NCBI GenBank assembly: GCA_945643635.1
Contig: CALZFC010000067.1
Coordinates: forward strand, 664,501-728,500
DNA: 64,000 nucleotides
DNA from: Allodiplogaster sudhausi
Taxonomy: Eukaryota > Nematoda > Chromadorea > Rhabditida > Diplogasteridae
Direction of reading: 5' to 3'
Shown here: one piece after another, positions 10,644 through 23,367 of the stretch
Layout of the letters: every line of letters starts with the position of its first letter
Numbering within the stretch: position 1 is the stretch's first letter
Position numbers and translations under genes: made by a program
The notes under the pieces: generated by a model
Databases searched by the model: none
What the model saw: only the letters and a program-made list of their open reading frames with translations
Told to the model about the DNA's origin: nothing

Positions 10644-13600
10644 CTAAGCAGGTCCATGGAAAAGGATGCGGAAGCCGCGGACATTTCGTCCGTCCTCGAC
10701 CGTCAGCGTGAGCTTCATGATGTTCGATTGCGTTGTCGTATATGAGATGTCCTTGAAGATTTCGCCTGTCAGTCTGAAATTCAATCATTAAGGCAAAATG
10801 TTGACTGAATGAAAATATTGACCCGCCGAATGCACATTTGCAATCATGTAAAAGTCGACCAAACGAAAACAATGCTATTTTTTGTTTGTACAATAACTCA
10901 CGTTAAGTTCGCTTGCATTTCAAACTCTCCATCAAAGATTTCCAGCTTGTCGCAGCAGGTGTTCAGCATGAGATCTTCGATGGTTATCTGGAACAGGTTT
11001 GATTCTTCCGATGTATGAAAAAAACCACATTCCACCTACCCTAACATATTGACCTGCGTCAACCCTTAAGAAGTAGTTACAGGTGAGTGGACCAGGCGGA
11101 GCTGGATAAGACGGAGAAAACACCTGTAGAATTACAGCACGTACTAATTTTCTTTAGTGAATTTCTTTAATTGAAAGTGCATAGGGACAGACAGATTTGT
11201 TTTCTTACATTTTTGGTAAAGTTACTGTACTCGAGAATTATTATTTGTTTACTAAAATATAATGAGCTGATATATTAACACGTGACGTCTCCAAGAAGGT
11301 TTGCGCATCGGAACAAGTGGCAGGCGCGCGCGGTTTGCTTGGATCGAGAGCTAAATAAATAAATTTAATTTTTAATCCTTTCTGTTTTTTTTCATCCAGT
11401 GTCATCCGTAATTTATTTGAATATAAATTTAGCGTGAATTCGTTAAATCTTTTACATATGCCTACTAGCTCAATTACCAGCTCAACGTTTTACCTAGGTT
11501 CATCTTTCTTTTTTTATGGTCAAAAACATGGTGCATCAAATATTAGTCCATTTTTATCGTTCAAGATTTATTAACGGAAAAGGATCGTATATTGGTTGAA
11601 ACATCAGATACCTTTCATTCTACTGGGCTCAAAATGCATGTGTACCTACCAGGTCGTGTGCATGCGTACGGAAGATGACCGCTCGCGCATTTGCTGCTGA
11701 CCCATTCTCCGCTCGACGCGCCCGTCTCCATCGCCGTGCAATGGCCAAAAGCGTCGAGAGGAAAGCCTGCACATTGTGTTATTATTCTTATCGAAGAAGG
11801 TAGGTAGCCAGGGTTGATTTAGTGGCTGCCGTACATCGACTTTAAAGCGACTACTTAAAAACTATATCTTACCCCCAAGAAAATAATTTTCAATGCAGTT
11901 AAGTTTAGTAGATTTTAAGGTCCATGGATAGCCTCTTTAAAATTGTGAGAAGGTGAAAAATACGTGGCGCAAAACGGAGCGGCCAATAGTTTATGAATAT
12001 TGACTTTCTGGTATTCTCTTTATTCTGGCCTCGTCAAACCTTTCGCAAAGTTGGTGTAGTTGACGTGACTTTCGTCGCTCCATGCCATCTTGCCAGCTCT
12101 CGAGTCAGTCATGAGGCCGATGTGCATGCCGGTGTGGCCGAGCGCTTGAGCCTTCCGTGCTACGAACTCGTTCATCTTTACAACAATGAATATCGTAGCA
12201 TTATCGTTTCTTAGTATTAGTCTTTGTATATGTATCTTAGCATTAGAGCTGTGTTTAGAAGAAAAAAAAACATTTTTCATAACACGCGCCTCTTTGCTAT
12301 GAAAGGCAGCAAGATGGGCCCATCGGTCCTCGCGGCATTGCTTCTCAGCATCATTCCAAGTTGCCTGACATTATGAGATATTTCCGAATTATCGGAATAT
12401 GGACGAATATTTTCAGGCATCTTTTATTTTTAATAATTAATGTAACATCAGTGAATTTTTCGTTGCCTGCATAGTGCGCATCTTTCTCGTCAGCGACGAA
12501 TTATTCCGCTCTTTGTGATTTGTGTTGTGCTTGAAATTTGGGTAAACAAAAATCACACTTCTTGATGTGTGCTCTCTCTCTGTCTCTCTTTCATCTTCTT
12601 AGTCGATATCTTCGTTTTTAAAAGATTCAAGTCCAATACCCCTTCTGAATGAATCTTGACGCAGCTTTTGTCATCGTTCGCGACGTATTCGTAATCGCCA
12701 CAAGCGGAGTCTTTAACGGAAGTTGTATATTTAGACGAATCATTATCATTATTATAGAAGTAATAGGCAAGCAAACAGAAAGCACGAAAGTGCAAAATAT
12801 GTATGTACATACATACATGTTTTGAATGCTCTGCGCATGGCTTTATTTATCTGTACTTACCATTCACTTGTAGAAGATGACAAATGGAGGCAATAGCTGA
12901 GAATGAGTCCTTATGCCATTCTCCACCAGTAGACATGAAAAAGCGATCATACCAATCTATACAGCCTGCAAGAAATTCGCGGTGCTTTAGTGATACGTTA
13001 TTTCTTCTTTTCTTCTACATAATTTTTCATAAGAGACAAAAATAAAAGACACACCATGAGACAGAAAGTTTGTGTAGTTCATCGCAGTACCATCGATCCA
13101 GTGTTCCACAGGGTCACATGCCAGGCCAATATAGGCACCGCTAAATCCTTGAGAATTGAAGTATTGTCGAATTGCCTCATTGTACTGCAACAATATCCGA
13201 GTTTTGCGTCAGAAGAGGATCACCTCATCTGATTTGGAAAGAAGAAATAAAACACGTTTGTCAAGATCACGAAATTTAATCGTTACTATTAGAATTTGTC
13301 TGAATAGTGTATTATATATTATAAACATATAATACATTATTCACTTGCACTCCGAGAACTGCTTGCATACCATTTCTTCCCTTCCTTTAATAACTCAAAA
13401 GAGCATGAGTTTAAAAGTGAGGTTTGAGCTTCTTTAAAGCGTCTGAGAGCTTAAGGTTAAGAGAAGATAAATACCTCAGCGGTAGGAATGGACACCAAAT
13501 CGCCGCCATAGCCAAGGCACTCCATTTCGGCATCGTTAAAGTATTTAGGCGCTAACATACGCAAGCAGTCACCGTTTACTACGGGTTGCGAGCCGGGCGG

Positions 13601-14157
13601 GCAGGATGATGACAGCACGAGTGCTGAAATGAGGCGTGATTATTGCGGCATTAAACATGAATTCCTTGCACTCGCAGTATTACTACCACGAATAATTAAA
13701 GATAAAGAAGTACCAATTAAAAGGAGTAATAAATTATACATCATTGATCAAATGAAAAAATATAAGGCATTAATATCTTTTTGATTTGAACTCTCTAATG
13801 AAACACTTTCTTGATGTTTATTATAAAATAGAGTTCACTCTGGCGAACGTTAAAGTGCATGTAATAGGATTGAAAAGCCAATTTGAATGTCTATGGTCGC
13901 CTTTTCAAGTTTTTTTCTTTGTTTTTCTTCATCTTCTTCTAACTGAAGCACACTTCCGAATATTTCGACCCGAGGCATTGTGTTATAAAATGTACACAAA
14001 AAATTCTACGTAAGAGAATTTTGACAGTTCTGACGGTATACGACGAGTAGTACATAGTTAAATGGAGTAATGCATCTGAAAATGAGAGATGAAGAAAACA
14101 AGAAGCATATGTACCTGGCAACGAGATGCAGAAAAGTAGTAGCTGTGATGCGTCCAT
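10644..14157 (-). pseudogene. CTLD-CTLD-CUB lectin copy with nonsense codon in exon 3
   Basis: All twelve exons are recognisable: 14115-14157 (MDASQLLLFCISLP signal peptide), 13475-13623, 13055-13223, about 12859-12966, 12644-12713, 12293-12368, 12040-12177, 11655-11768, 11275-11350, 11043-11126, 10900-10985 and 10644-10774. Exon 2 encodes ALVLSSSCPPGSQPVVNGDC and exon 4 GCIDWYDRFFMSTGG. Exon 3, in the phase used by every copy, reads GTG ATC CTC TTC TGA, so translation would stop at about residue 68. Sister copies have TGG or TAC near this point. The rest of the frame is open, so the lesion looks recent. CUB ends FHGPA-stop with a good acceptor. Confidence 0.75.
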
Positions 14158-14807
14158 TGAACTATGGATCAGACGTTGTGCAGGCATTTCTCCTGAATTT
14201 AAAGGAACTATCCATGGAGTTTGAAAGCCGCTTGTACAGAACTAACGTTTGAATTCGCGCAAGATATTGTATAAAGTTTAGGCGGTATGCAAGCACAGTA
14301 TCCATCACTATAAACTAGACTTTGTGAGCCTTTTTCTCTCTGCCTCTCTTCTCTTCCCTCGAATCTCAAGCGTGGCTTGCCGCTTCCCACCTAGTTTTCA
14401 CCTTCTTTCTGGTAGAATGAGGGAGTGCATGCGGACAGAATAGGCAAGGGGTGATGACATCACTCCCTAAATTCTACAGAACGGCGTGGGGGAAATGTGG
14501 TTTTTCTCCTCAGGGCTCCTTCAGGACGCATTCTCACTTTTCCTAATGATGTTTCTAGTTGGACCGGATAGTATTAACAAAAAAATTCAGTAACTTTGTA
14601 ATCTCCATGGACAGCTCCTTTAAGTGGCGAACATGACAAACAAATTTCCTTGATTGTGTAATCGTATTTCCAAGGAAGGACGACATGCCGACAATGAGGA
14701 GAGACCAATGAGACCAATAACCAATGGCCAATCTGTTGAGGCGAGACCAATTTGATCTCGCCTCAAGAGATCTTTCACTCCTCCTCTTTCACACATTATT
14801 ATTCGAG
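14158..14807. other. 5' flank of the 10644-14157 copy
   Basis: Upstream intergenic DNA. At about 14600-14625 the sequence AATCTCCATGGACAGCTCCTTTAA is the inverted end of the AGGAGCTGTCCATG element family, so a TE terminus is present. No gene is visible. Confidence 0.5.
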
Positions 14808-14814
14808 CTGATAA
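14808..14814 (-). promoter_or_regulatory. GATA site (CTGATAA) in conserved block
   Basis: CTGATAATGGAAGCGAGC, the conserved upstream block, lies about 650 bp from the start codon at 14157. It is farther away than in other copies because a TE end and other DNA intervene. Confidence 0.5.
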
Positions 14815-14870
14815 TGGAAGCGAGCGTCGCCGTTGGGAAATTTGCTGGGCTACAAAAAGGAACAAAGTTA

Positions 14871-15125
14871 GATATGAACCTATCAGAGACGGACACAACG
14901 AATGCAGAAATCATGCATGAGAAGCAAAAGATAATAGGAAAAGATAACGGACGCGAGATATGAACCTATCAGAGACGGACAGAATGAATGCAGAAATCAT
15001 GCTTGAGAAGCAAAAGATAATAGGAAATTATACCGGAAGCGATGTATGAACCTATCAGAGACGGACAGTATGAATGCAGAAATCGCGCTTGAGAAGCAAA
15101 AGATAATAAGTAAAAGATAACGGAC
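14871..15125. repeat. Three tandem copies of an ~85 bp GATA-rich unit
   Basis: Units start at about 14871, 14957 and 15046. Each contains ATGAACCTATCAGAGACGG, GAATGCAGAAATC and GAGAAGCAAAAGATAATA. Each carries two or three GATA cores (CTATCAG, AGATAA), giving roughly eight in 255 bp. Single-copy relatives lie upstream of other genes (21255-21330, 23500-23555, 52035-52105). A local tandem expansion of an upstream element is visible directly; an enhancer role is inference. Confidence 0.7.
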
Positions 15126-16670
15126 CCGATCCCTGTCATACAAGCTCACAAGATTCTCTCCTGTCAATCTATCTCTCTCTCTCTCTCTCTAACTCTAGCT
15201 GCCAGACTGTTAACTTATAACTAAATGATGTCTCCGGCGAATGTTTGGCCAAGCAATTCAAAATAGGCATTTGACCACTGAAGTGATAAGTTAGCTTTTT
15301 TTCGAAAGGCTGGGATCCTCTAATCTGTGCTGCTTCCCTTCGCACTCTCACCACAGAACTTTGTGGTTGCACAATTGGCTTGGGTGCGGACTTGTTAAAG
15401 GAGGTTGAAAGTCGTTAACTCCTAACACGAAATGCCTGATCTTTTATAAGCAATGGCAATTTGCCAAGATCCTTGCTCTCGTAAAGCAAGCATTTTCCAG
15501 GACAATTTTAACTTGGCGGTTTGCGTCCGGTAGTGAATCGTGCATGTGTCAGCATATATTTCACGGCCTATGGAACCATATTTCACCCCTCGCTGGTCAA
15601 CTCTGCTCCGACAAGCGTTTTAGACCGAAATTTAGTTGGCGACAACTGTTAAATTTAAAGTTCTGTGCAACACACTAATTATTCCCTTAGGTTCAGGCAA
15701 CACATTTCAGATGGAAAATACTCCTTTAACTTTTAGTTTGGAAAATTGGCTTTTTGCTGGTGCATTCGCAAGCTCAATCCGGACACATTCACAGAATCAT
15801 CCTAATAGCGAAAATTTTGAGTTTTCGCCTCCTTTAAGATAAGTAGTGGTCACGGCTTCCATGGTGTTGCAAAATTTTTTTTTTAACATGGCGGGAAGTT
15901 CGAGTATAGTTTTCTAATATGATAATTAAAATGATAATTTTCTCATTTTCAGCTATTTTTGTGACTTCGGGACCCTTGCAATCAAAGTTTCTAACTCAAC
16001 TAACCAAATAAGTCTAAAAACGAAAACATTATTTATTCGCCGAGGACCTTCTTCAAGAGAGCCAATGTTAGAGACTCGAACACGGGTGTGCAGGGAATAA
16101 AATTTTTTAAATCAAAGGTTTGTAACACAGTATGTGTAGCATCCTAATTTCCGCTCAAAAACATTTTTTTTTTCAAAAATTATTTCCATATTATTGACAC
16201 AGTATGCGACGATATATCTAAAATATTCAAATTACTATATGACTTTAATAATTGTCAATACTATATTATGAACATTTCTATCGATTGCTAATTGTATGGC
16301 GCATAAAAATGGTCTGTATAACTTTTTGACAAAAAAAAATAGTTATAGGTCCTTCCTTGCCATTTAAACATTCTGGGCGATACATTGGAGGACTAATTGT
16401 ATGCACCTACCGATGAGAGAACCGAATGAAAGAGCGTAATTTTTTTAACACCTATTTGGATATATTTTACTTGGAAAAAATATTTAATTTCGAAAAATCG
16501 ACCAGAACAAATAACTGGAATTTCTCGCTCAATACACATTTCATGCTTTTTCCATTTTGTGAAGACAGTACGAAGTAAGATGTGGAGTCATGACAAAAAA
16601 ACTGGGGAGAAGGTGAAGCTTATGGTTTTATGGTCGATCTCTCGAATGTGCATGCATTTTTAGCAGCTGT
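15126..16670. other. Intergenic DNA with dispersed-repeat remnants
   Basis: Contains a CT microsatellite (15170-15190), AAAATGGCGGGAAGTT-type repeat sequence (about 15400-16060, shared with 52190-52660), and unique AT-rich DNA to 16660 that is paralogous to 52660-53215. I see no gene. The open frame at 15636-15842 has no recognisable content. Confidence 0.5.
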
Positions 16671-17337
16671 CTAAGCAGGTCCATGGAAAAGGATGCGGAA
16701 GCCGCGGACATTTCGTCCGTCCTCGACCGCCAGGGAGAGTTTCATAATGTTCGATTGCGTTGTCGTGTACGAGGTGTCATTGAACATTTCGCCAGTCAAT
16801 CTGAAAGAGCAATTATTAAGATTAAAATAGTTCATGAATGAAAATATTGAACTGCCGATTTGAAAATGCTAATGTAAAAGTAAACAGTGTTAGCTGAATT
16901 TTTCTATAAATATATGCGTTTGTATTGCAAATGTACATTTATTATCACAAAGATATGTATGTATGCATGCCATACAACTGTGTTTGCACGCACATAAAAT
17001 TCGATCAAAAGAAATATCCGAATTTATGGTAAATTTAGCATTTCTACAAGAACTCACGTAAACTTCGATTCATCCTCAAATGGTCCATCAAAGATTTCCA
17101 GCTTGTCGCAGCAGGTGTTCAGCATGAGATCTTCTATGGTGATCTGGAGAATGCACTGCAGGATTGGCTAACAGATTCGTCTAATGCAGTTAATTTCCTC
17201 CATCCTGCAGAAAATCCCAAAGAACGGCGACTACTCATGGCGCTCCACGGAATCCAATAAGCGATTGAAAACAAGCGATTTGAGAGTAAGAAAAAAATTC
17301 CACCTGCCTTAACATTTTGACCGTCGGCAACAATTAA

Positions 17338-17820
17338 AGAAGGGCGATCACCGAAAAATTGCAATTGTATGTTCAAACGTGCAAAGGTTTTAAACGGAAG
17401 TCCATTTAATTACTCAAAAAAGTACGGTAGACAAGATCGCTAAAGTAGCGCTGGTTTCCAAGCGAGATGTTATTGCTCGTTTACTAATTTCATACTGTTT
17501 TGCCCAATATTCATTAGTTTATTGTAGAATATTCACATTCAAAAGGGATAAAGCATGAAACAAACAAATGTCTTAAAATATTTGTAAATTCAATCTTCCC
17601 GCGATGGGTAAGTGACAGCAAATCTACTGTCGAGTGCTGTAACACCACGTTTTTTCACTGACACCAATCACAAATTCGTTCAAAAATTGCACTTTCAAGT
17701 ATCTTAAACTTGAATATGGAACTTTTTTGTGCTTTTTCATTTGCTTTTTCTTTTTCCTCATGCCCGAGACTATTCGAAAATAGCTAAGATCGGCAATTAC
17801 TTTTCGGTGATCGCCCTCCT
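17338..17820. mobile_element. TTAA-site TIR element inserted in CUB exon 10
   Basis: Ends are AGAAGGGCGATCACCGAAAA and, complemented at the right, AGGAGGGCGATCACCGAAAA. TTAA flanks both sides (17334-17337 and 17821-17824). The paralogous exon at 53909-53920 reads CAACAATTAAGAAGTAG with one TTAA, an empty site that proves the insertion and its target duplication. TTAA duplication is characteristic of piggyBac-type transposition, so this is probably a piggyBac-related MITE. No coding frame. Confidence 0.85.
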
Positions 17821-18295
17821 TTAAGAAGTAGTCACAGGTGAGCGGACCAGGTTAGGCTGGATAAGATGGCGAAAAAACCTGGAATTACATGCACGTCACA
17901 GTTTCTTTCTCGCAAATACATATATACATTTTTTTAAGTTTTTTTCTAACCGGGTAGAACATAGTTTGATAATTACCAGATGGGCGGTTTAAACATATTC
18001 ATAAGGCTTATTCTGAGGGAATACTGCAGCTTATGCAGTTATGCTATTTTTCTTATGTGATACATACATATATCCCCATATACACGACGAGTACACCAAA
18101 ATGACATTTTTAAATTTAAAAATAAGTGAAGGATAATGCTGCTGTTATACTAACCTGTGACGCCTTGAAGAAGGTTTGCGGTTCGGGACAAGTGGCGGGC
18201 GCCCGCGGTTTGCTTGGATCGAGAGCTAAATTTCTAAATTTTATACATAATCCTCTCTTCATTCTTTCTTCTAAAAAATTATTTATTTGAACATA

Positions 18296-18752
18296 CCGTA
18301 TTTTCTCTATTAGTACCCCCCCCCCCTTTATTAAACCCCCCCCCCCCACCACTCAAATTGTACCCCCTCTGAAAATGCCATTGAAAAATAGAACCACTCC
18401 CTCTAGTAGAGCCCCCCCCATCCAGTAGTACCCGCCCCCCCCCTAATAGTCTACTACTTCAGCTCTAGATGTACCTCGTATAGATCTTGGAGGCATGTGG
18501 TGCTCTTACCAATAAACTGATGTAAATTCATTATAAATCTGTTGTAAAACGGATATTCCAGTGATGATTCCATTGAATTCGGGCTTCGATTCTTTTCTTT
18601 TTTTGGGTATAAAGTGTTGTTATTAAACTTTTAGTGTCTCGTAAAAATAGTAAACCTCCCTCTAATAGAATCCCTCCTTCTAATAGTGCCCCTCCCCCGC
18701 AAGGGTATTGAAAAATAGAACCTCCTAGGGGGTACTAATAGAGAAAATACGG
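18296..18752. mobile_element. MITE, CCGTATTTTCTCTATTAG family
   Basis: Full-length copy with TA on both sides in the intron between exons 9 and 8. It has long C-runs in the left half and is closely similar to the copy at 54384-54839 in the paralogous gene. Confidence 0.85.
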
Positions 18753-19275
18753 TATATTTTATTCAATTAAATGCTTTGTAGGCAAGATTGGCTTTCCAGA
18801 CCGACCGTTAATTGACGAAACATCAAATGCCTGTCATTCTCTTTCTCTGTACCCGGTCTTGTACAGGCGTACGGAAGGTGACCACTCGCGCAGTTGTTGC
18901 TGACCCATTCTCCGATCGACGCGCTCGTCTCCATCGCCGTGCAATGGCCAAAGACGTCGAGAGGAAAGCCTATGATATAGTAGCTAACCAGGGCGTTCTA
19001 TTGCTATAAAGCGAGTTTAGAGCTACTATGTCCTAGGACCTTAAAAAGGAAAAAAAACAACCTTTTGCAAAGTTGGTGTAGTTGACGTGACTTTAGTCGG
19101 TCCATGCCATCTTACGAGCGCTCGAGTTTGTCATGAGGCCGATGTGAATGCCGTGTGTGTGGCCAAGCGCGTGGGCCTTCCGTGACACGAAGTCGTTCAT
19201 CTTGAACAAAGAACGTCTTAGTATTAGAGTTTTTTTAGTGTTAGAGGTTCTTATTATCAGCCTCAGTTTATACAT

Positions 19276-19309
19276 CTTATTATATAATAAATAAATAAAT
19301 ATATGATAA

Positions 19310-19344
<35 letters not shown>

Positions 19345-19345
19345 A
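19276..19345. repeat. AT/AAAT microsatellite
   Basis: AATAAATAAATA followed by (TA)n with a few interruptions, in the intron between exons 7 and 6. A related TA-rich tract is at 55405-55442 in the paralogous intron. Confidence 0.85.
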
Positions 19346-20930
19346 CTTGAGACGCGCCTCTATGCCATGAAAAGCAGCAAGATGAGCTCCCCGGTCGTTG
19401 CGGCATTGCTGCTCTGCATCATTCCAAGTTGCCTGGCAATACGAGATATTTCCGCATAAGCAACAGCGGCAACAAATCGGCTTACATATGTATATAATAT
19501 TTTCAGTCATACTATTCAATTTAAATAAATATTATAAGCGAGTTTGTATTTTGATTCATTGTGTCTCATGGACATTGAATTAAAAAAAGAGCAGACATCG
19601 GGAAATCACATTTCTCGATGTCTGCTCTTTCTCGCTCCTTTTCTCTGTTTCTCTCATCTTTTTGGATAGTTAAGAACAGATTTAATCTCTCCGCTATGCT
19701 AAGATTCATCTCAAATAACAGGTCTGGATTAAACTTGACGCAGCTTATGTCGTCGATCGCGACATATTCGTAATCGCCACAGAGAGAATCTATTAATGGT
19801 AAGGAGATATATTTAGGTGAATTATTATCAGTTTTATAGAAGTACACGAAAGTTGAAAAAGGTTCATGTCTATAGAATGTAGGGTCCAAACAAGCATGGA
19901 CACTGCTTAATTTGTTTGTATTTACCGTTCACTTGTTGAACATGGCAAATGGATGCCAAAATATAGTCCAATCGCCAAGTATACCATAATCCATTAGGTC
20001 TCATGTACGAGCGGAAGACTTCATAGTCACAGCCTGCAAAAAATTTGTTGTGCTTCATAGATGAGTTTTACGTTCTTTTCCTCTCCTCAATTTTTCATAA
20101 ATGACGAAGCGAGCTCACCTTCACTACCAGCAAAGTTTGTGTAACTAAGTGCAGTACCGTCGACCCACTGTTCCTTTGGGTCGCACGTCAGGCCAATATA
20201 GGCATTGTTTTGTCCATGCGACTTCATATAGCGTAGAATTGCCACGTTGTACTGCAACAATATCAGAGTTTTCCGTCCGTGGCGGATCACCACACCTGAT
20301 TTTGTAAGAATAAATTTTTAAATAAAATTTTTTTAAACACAAATGTTAAAGTAAATTGAATTATTGAAATTGGTATTTGAATTTTCTTGAATGTTCCCCA
20401 GTTCTATTATTCATGCAAAAGCGCACGAATTGCACAGTTAGACTTTTTCGGCTATTTTAAAGCGCTGAGAACCTTGGTTTAAGAAAAGTGAAATACCTGG
20501 GCAGTATGAATGGACAACAAATGGCCGCCGTAGCCAACGCACTCCTTCTCTGCGTCGTCAAAAACTTTTGGTGCTAACATGCGGAAGCAGCCACCGTTGA
20601 CTACGAGTTCAAAGCCGGACCGGCATGATGATTGCACGAGTGCTAAAAACAGTGAAGATTGAAGAAATAAACATGAACTCCTTGCAGTCGCGGTATTCAT
20701 AATAAGTCTTTTTTGCTTCATCTTCTTCTAAGTAAAGGAATCTTCCGAACGTTGCGACCAGAATCATTGTGTGAGAACATGTTTACTAACAGATTCTAGG
20801 TACCAAATAGGATATTGTCGGATTTTAGAAAATATGTAGTACATAATTCAATGGAATAATGTGTCTAAAAGAGGAAGAAAAAATGAACAATACCTGGCAA
20901 GAATATGCTGTGCACAAGTAGTTGAGATTG

Positions 20931-22436
20931 AACTATGGATAAGAAGTTGAGCGCAACGTTGCGCAGTTTTTTCTCCAGAACTTAGGTGGCTAGCATGACC
21001 GATCAGGTTTTGAAGAAGTACAAACTCGATGAAACAGTTCTCCAGTCATATATCCAAGGACGGACAACATGAAATCACCAAATACACACACGATTTCTTT
21101 TAATTTCACTTCAACTTTTCTTTGTCTCTACCACTTTCGCCAGTTATTATTCGATAGATGCCTGCTGATAATGGAAGCGAGCCATAAACTACGGCGTGGC
21201 ATTTTGGTGAATCAAGCGACTATGTTGTTGGGCAACCCTTGGAACTAGGTTAGATATGAACGTATTAGAGACGGGCTGAATGAATGTAGAAGGCTTGCTT
21301 GAGAAGCAAAAGATAACAGGGAATTAGTTGCTCGTGGTCACTGTCATTCAGTCTCACAAGTTTCTCTCCTATCTCTCTCTCTCTCTCACTATCTGCGAAA
21401 CGATCGGTTATGTTTTTCTTAATTTTAGTCCTCATCGTGAATTCGAATGATTCCTGAACACGAAGCTATTGCTCGAAGGGATGAACTCGCGAATCGTCGC
21501 GATACATTTAGGCAAGATGATCCAAACTTTGTTCTTATATTTCTCATGAAATCTTCACCGTATTGTGAAATACAACACTTTTATTGTGAATTACTTTCGA
21601 AAATAAACGTTTTCAAAACTAGCTACATACACTTATGCATATAAATGAACTTTGTAGTTCCATGATGGATTTTTTCGTAGCCGAATTCGTTTTTCGAGTG
21701 CGGACAAAGTGAACTTCCTACTTTATGTGTAATATGCGAATATGTACGATGTAAGGCATGGAGTTCTTGATATAACTAGAGGTAAGGCCGAGTCTAACTT
21801 TTTTCGCGAATTTCTTTCGTAAAAATAGGTTAAACATGTTCCATTCAAACTACATACCGTATTTTCTCTATTAGTGCCCCTCCCTCTATTAGAACCCCCC
21901 CCCCCCCCCCTCTAATAGTGCCCCCCTCTCGCAAGGGTATTGAAAAATAGTACCCCTCCCTCTAATAGAACCCCCCCTCCAATAGTGCCCCCCCCCTAAT
22001 TGTCCAATAGAGACGTACCTGGAATCCATAATTGAGGTATGGGATGCTCTTCCCAATGAACTGATTGCAAATTCATTCGAAATATACGGTAAAACTTATA
22101 TTCCAATGATGATTCCATTGAAGTAGAGCTATAATTCTTCGTTTTTGAGAATAAAATGTTGTTATCAAACGTTTAGTCAATCACATTGAAAAATAGTATC
22201 CCTCCCTCTAATAGAACCCCCCCCCCTCTAATAGTGCCCCTCTCTCGCAAGGGAATTGAAAAATAGTGCCCCCGGGGGCACTAATAGAGAAAATACGGTA
22301 CATACATATGTGTACATGCACGAAGAAAGACATTGATATGACATATCCCTAGTTATGTCTATGATCATGTGATCATGCCACTAACGACCAATTTAATTTT
22401 CCTTCCACGATTCCACATTTCAAAATGTGGCTGCCT
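20931..22436. other. Intergenic region with GATA block and 3'-flank duplicate
   Basis: Contains the GATA block CTGATAATGGAAGCGAGCC (21165-21183) about 235 bp upstream of the decayed exon 1, and GAACGTATTAGAGACGGGC at 21258. From about 21400 the sequence duplicates the region upstream of the 22437-23367 fragment (compare 23620-24030), broken by a MITE at 21857-22298. No gene is visible. Confidence 0.55.
21857..22298. mobile_element. MITE, CCGTATTTTCTCTATTAG family
   Basis: Both ends intact with TA flanks. The unoccupied counterpart at about 23948-23955 (CAAACTATATACATACATATG) shows that the element inserted after this intergenic segment was duplicated. Confidence 0.85.
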
Positions 22437-23367
22437 CGGTGACAAAGCCAAAGCATCTCTCGATATGGTGTGATACCATAATCCAGCAGGGCGCATATAC
22501 ACGTGATATTCTCGACTGCCACATCCTGCAAAAATTTCGTTGTGCTTCATCGATGAGTTATAGTACTACGTTCTTTTCTTCAATTTTTCAAAAAGGACGA
22601 CAAGAGCTCACCAAATCCAGCAGCAAAGTTTGTGTAATTTAGCGCAGTACCGTCGAGCCACTGTTCTTCTGGGTCGCACGTCAGGCCAATATAGACATAC
22701 ATGTAGTTTTGTGCTTGCGAATTCAAATAGCGTCGAATCGCCTCGTTGTACTGCAACAACATCAGAGTTTTGCACCAGCAGATGATCTGATTTGATAAGA
22801 AAATTTTTTTAATAATTAAAAAAAAAACTTTTTCAGAGCAGGAATGTTGAATGTAATCTAGTTGAATTTTCCTGAATACTGTAAAAGCGTCACAACATGC
22901 TTAACTCCCATTCTACATATGTTTAAGAAAAGAGAAATACCTCAGCAGTATGAATGGAAACCAGATGGCCGCCGTAGCCAACGCACTCCTTTTCTACGTC
23001 GTCAAAGACTTTTGGTGGAAATATTCGGAAGCAGCCACCGTTGACTAAGAGTTCAAAGCCGGACGGGCATGATGACAGCACGAGAACTAAAAAAAGTGAG
23101 GATTGCAGCAATAAACATGAACGACTTGCACTCGCGGCATTCATTAAAAAAATTTTTGCTTCATCTTCTAGAGCAAAGATACGACCAAAGTCATTACGTT
23201 GGGAACCTCTAAACTAAATGATTCTAGATACCAAATAGGTTATTGTCGGTTCTTAGAAAACAAGTAGTACATATTTCAATAAAATAATGTGTCTAAAAGA
23301 GGAAGAAAAAATGAACCATACCTGGCAAGAATATGCTGAAAACAAGTAGTAGTTGAGATGCGACCAT
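22437..23367 (-). pseudogene. Lectin gene fragment: exons 1-3 and part of exon 4
   Basis: Exon 1 (about 23322-23367) encodes MVASQLLLVFSIFLP, exon 2 (about 22941-23086) CPSGFELLVNGGCFRIF..GGHLVSIHTAE, and exon 3 (about 22612-22780) CKTLMLLQYNEAIRRYL and GLTCDPEEQWLDGTALNY. Exon 4 opens normally (GCGSREYHVYMRPAGLWYH) but at about 22437 runs straight into intergenic 3'-flank sequence (CCACATTTTGAAATGTGG; compare 24060-24085), so everything after the first lectin domain is missing. This is best read as an unequal-crossover scar. Confidence 0.85.

Larger units (their letters stand above)
16671..20930 (-). pseudogene. CTLD-CTLD-CUB lectin pseudogene with several lesions
   Basis: Twelve exon remnants run from 20930 to the stop at 16671-16673. 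At exon 1 the usual ATG GAC GCA TCT is reduced by an 8 bp deletion, removing the start codon; the rest (QLLVHSIFLP) remains. In exon 7 (19063-19200) the codon after MAWTD is TAA where sisters have GAA. CUB exon 10 is split by a 483 bp element at 17338-17820. The remaining exons are open: exon 2 at 20502-20645 (CRSGFELVVNGGC), exon 3 near 20135-20290 (GLTCDPKEQWVDGTALSY), exon 8 at 18861-18977 and CUB exon 12. It is paralogous over its length to 53219-56500, which lacks all three lesions. Confidence 0.85.

Noticed and set aside
14871..15125. CRISPR-like array
   Set aside because: The repeats are contiguous ~85 bp tandem units without unique spacers, in eukaryotic DNA.
20930..21010. Alternative start codon rescuing the 16671-20930 copy
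   Set aside because: No in-frame ATG is found just upstream of the decayed exon 1, and the copy has two other disabling lesions.
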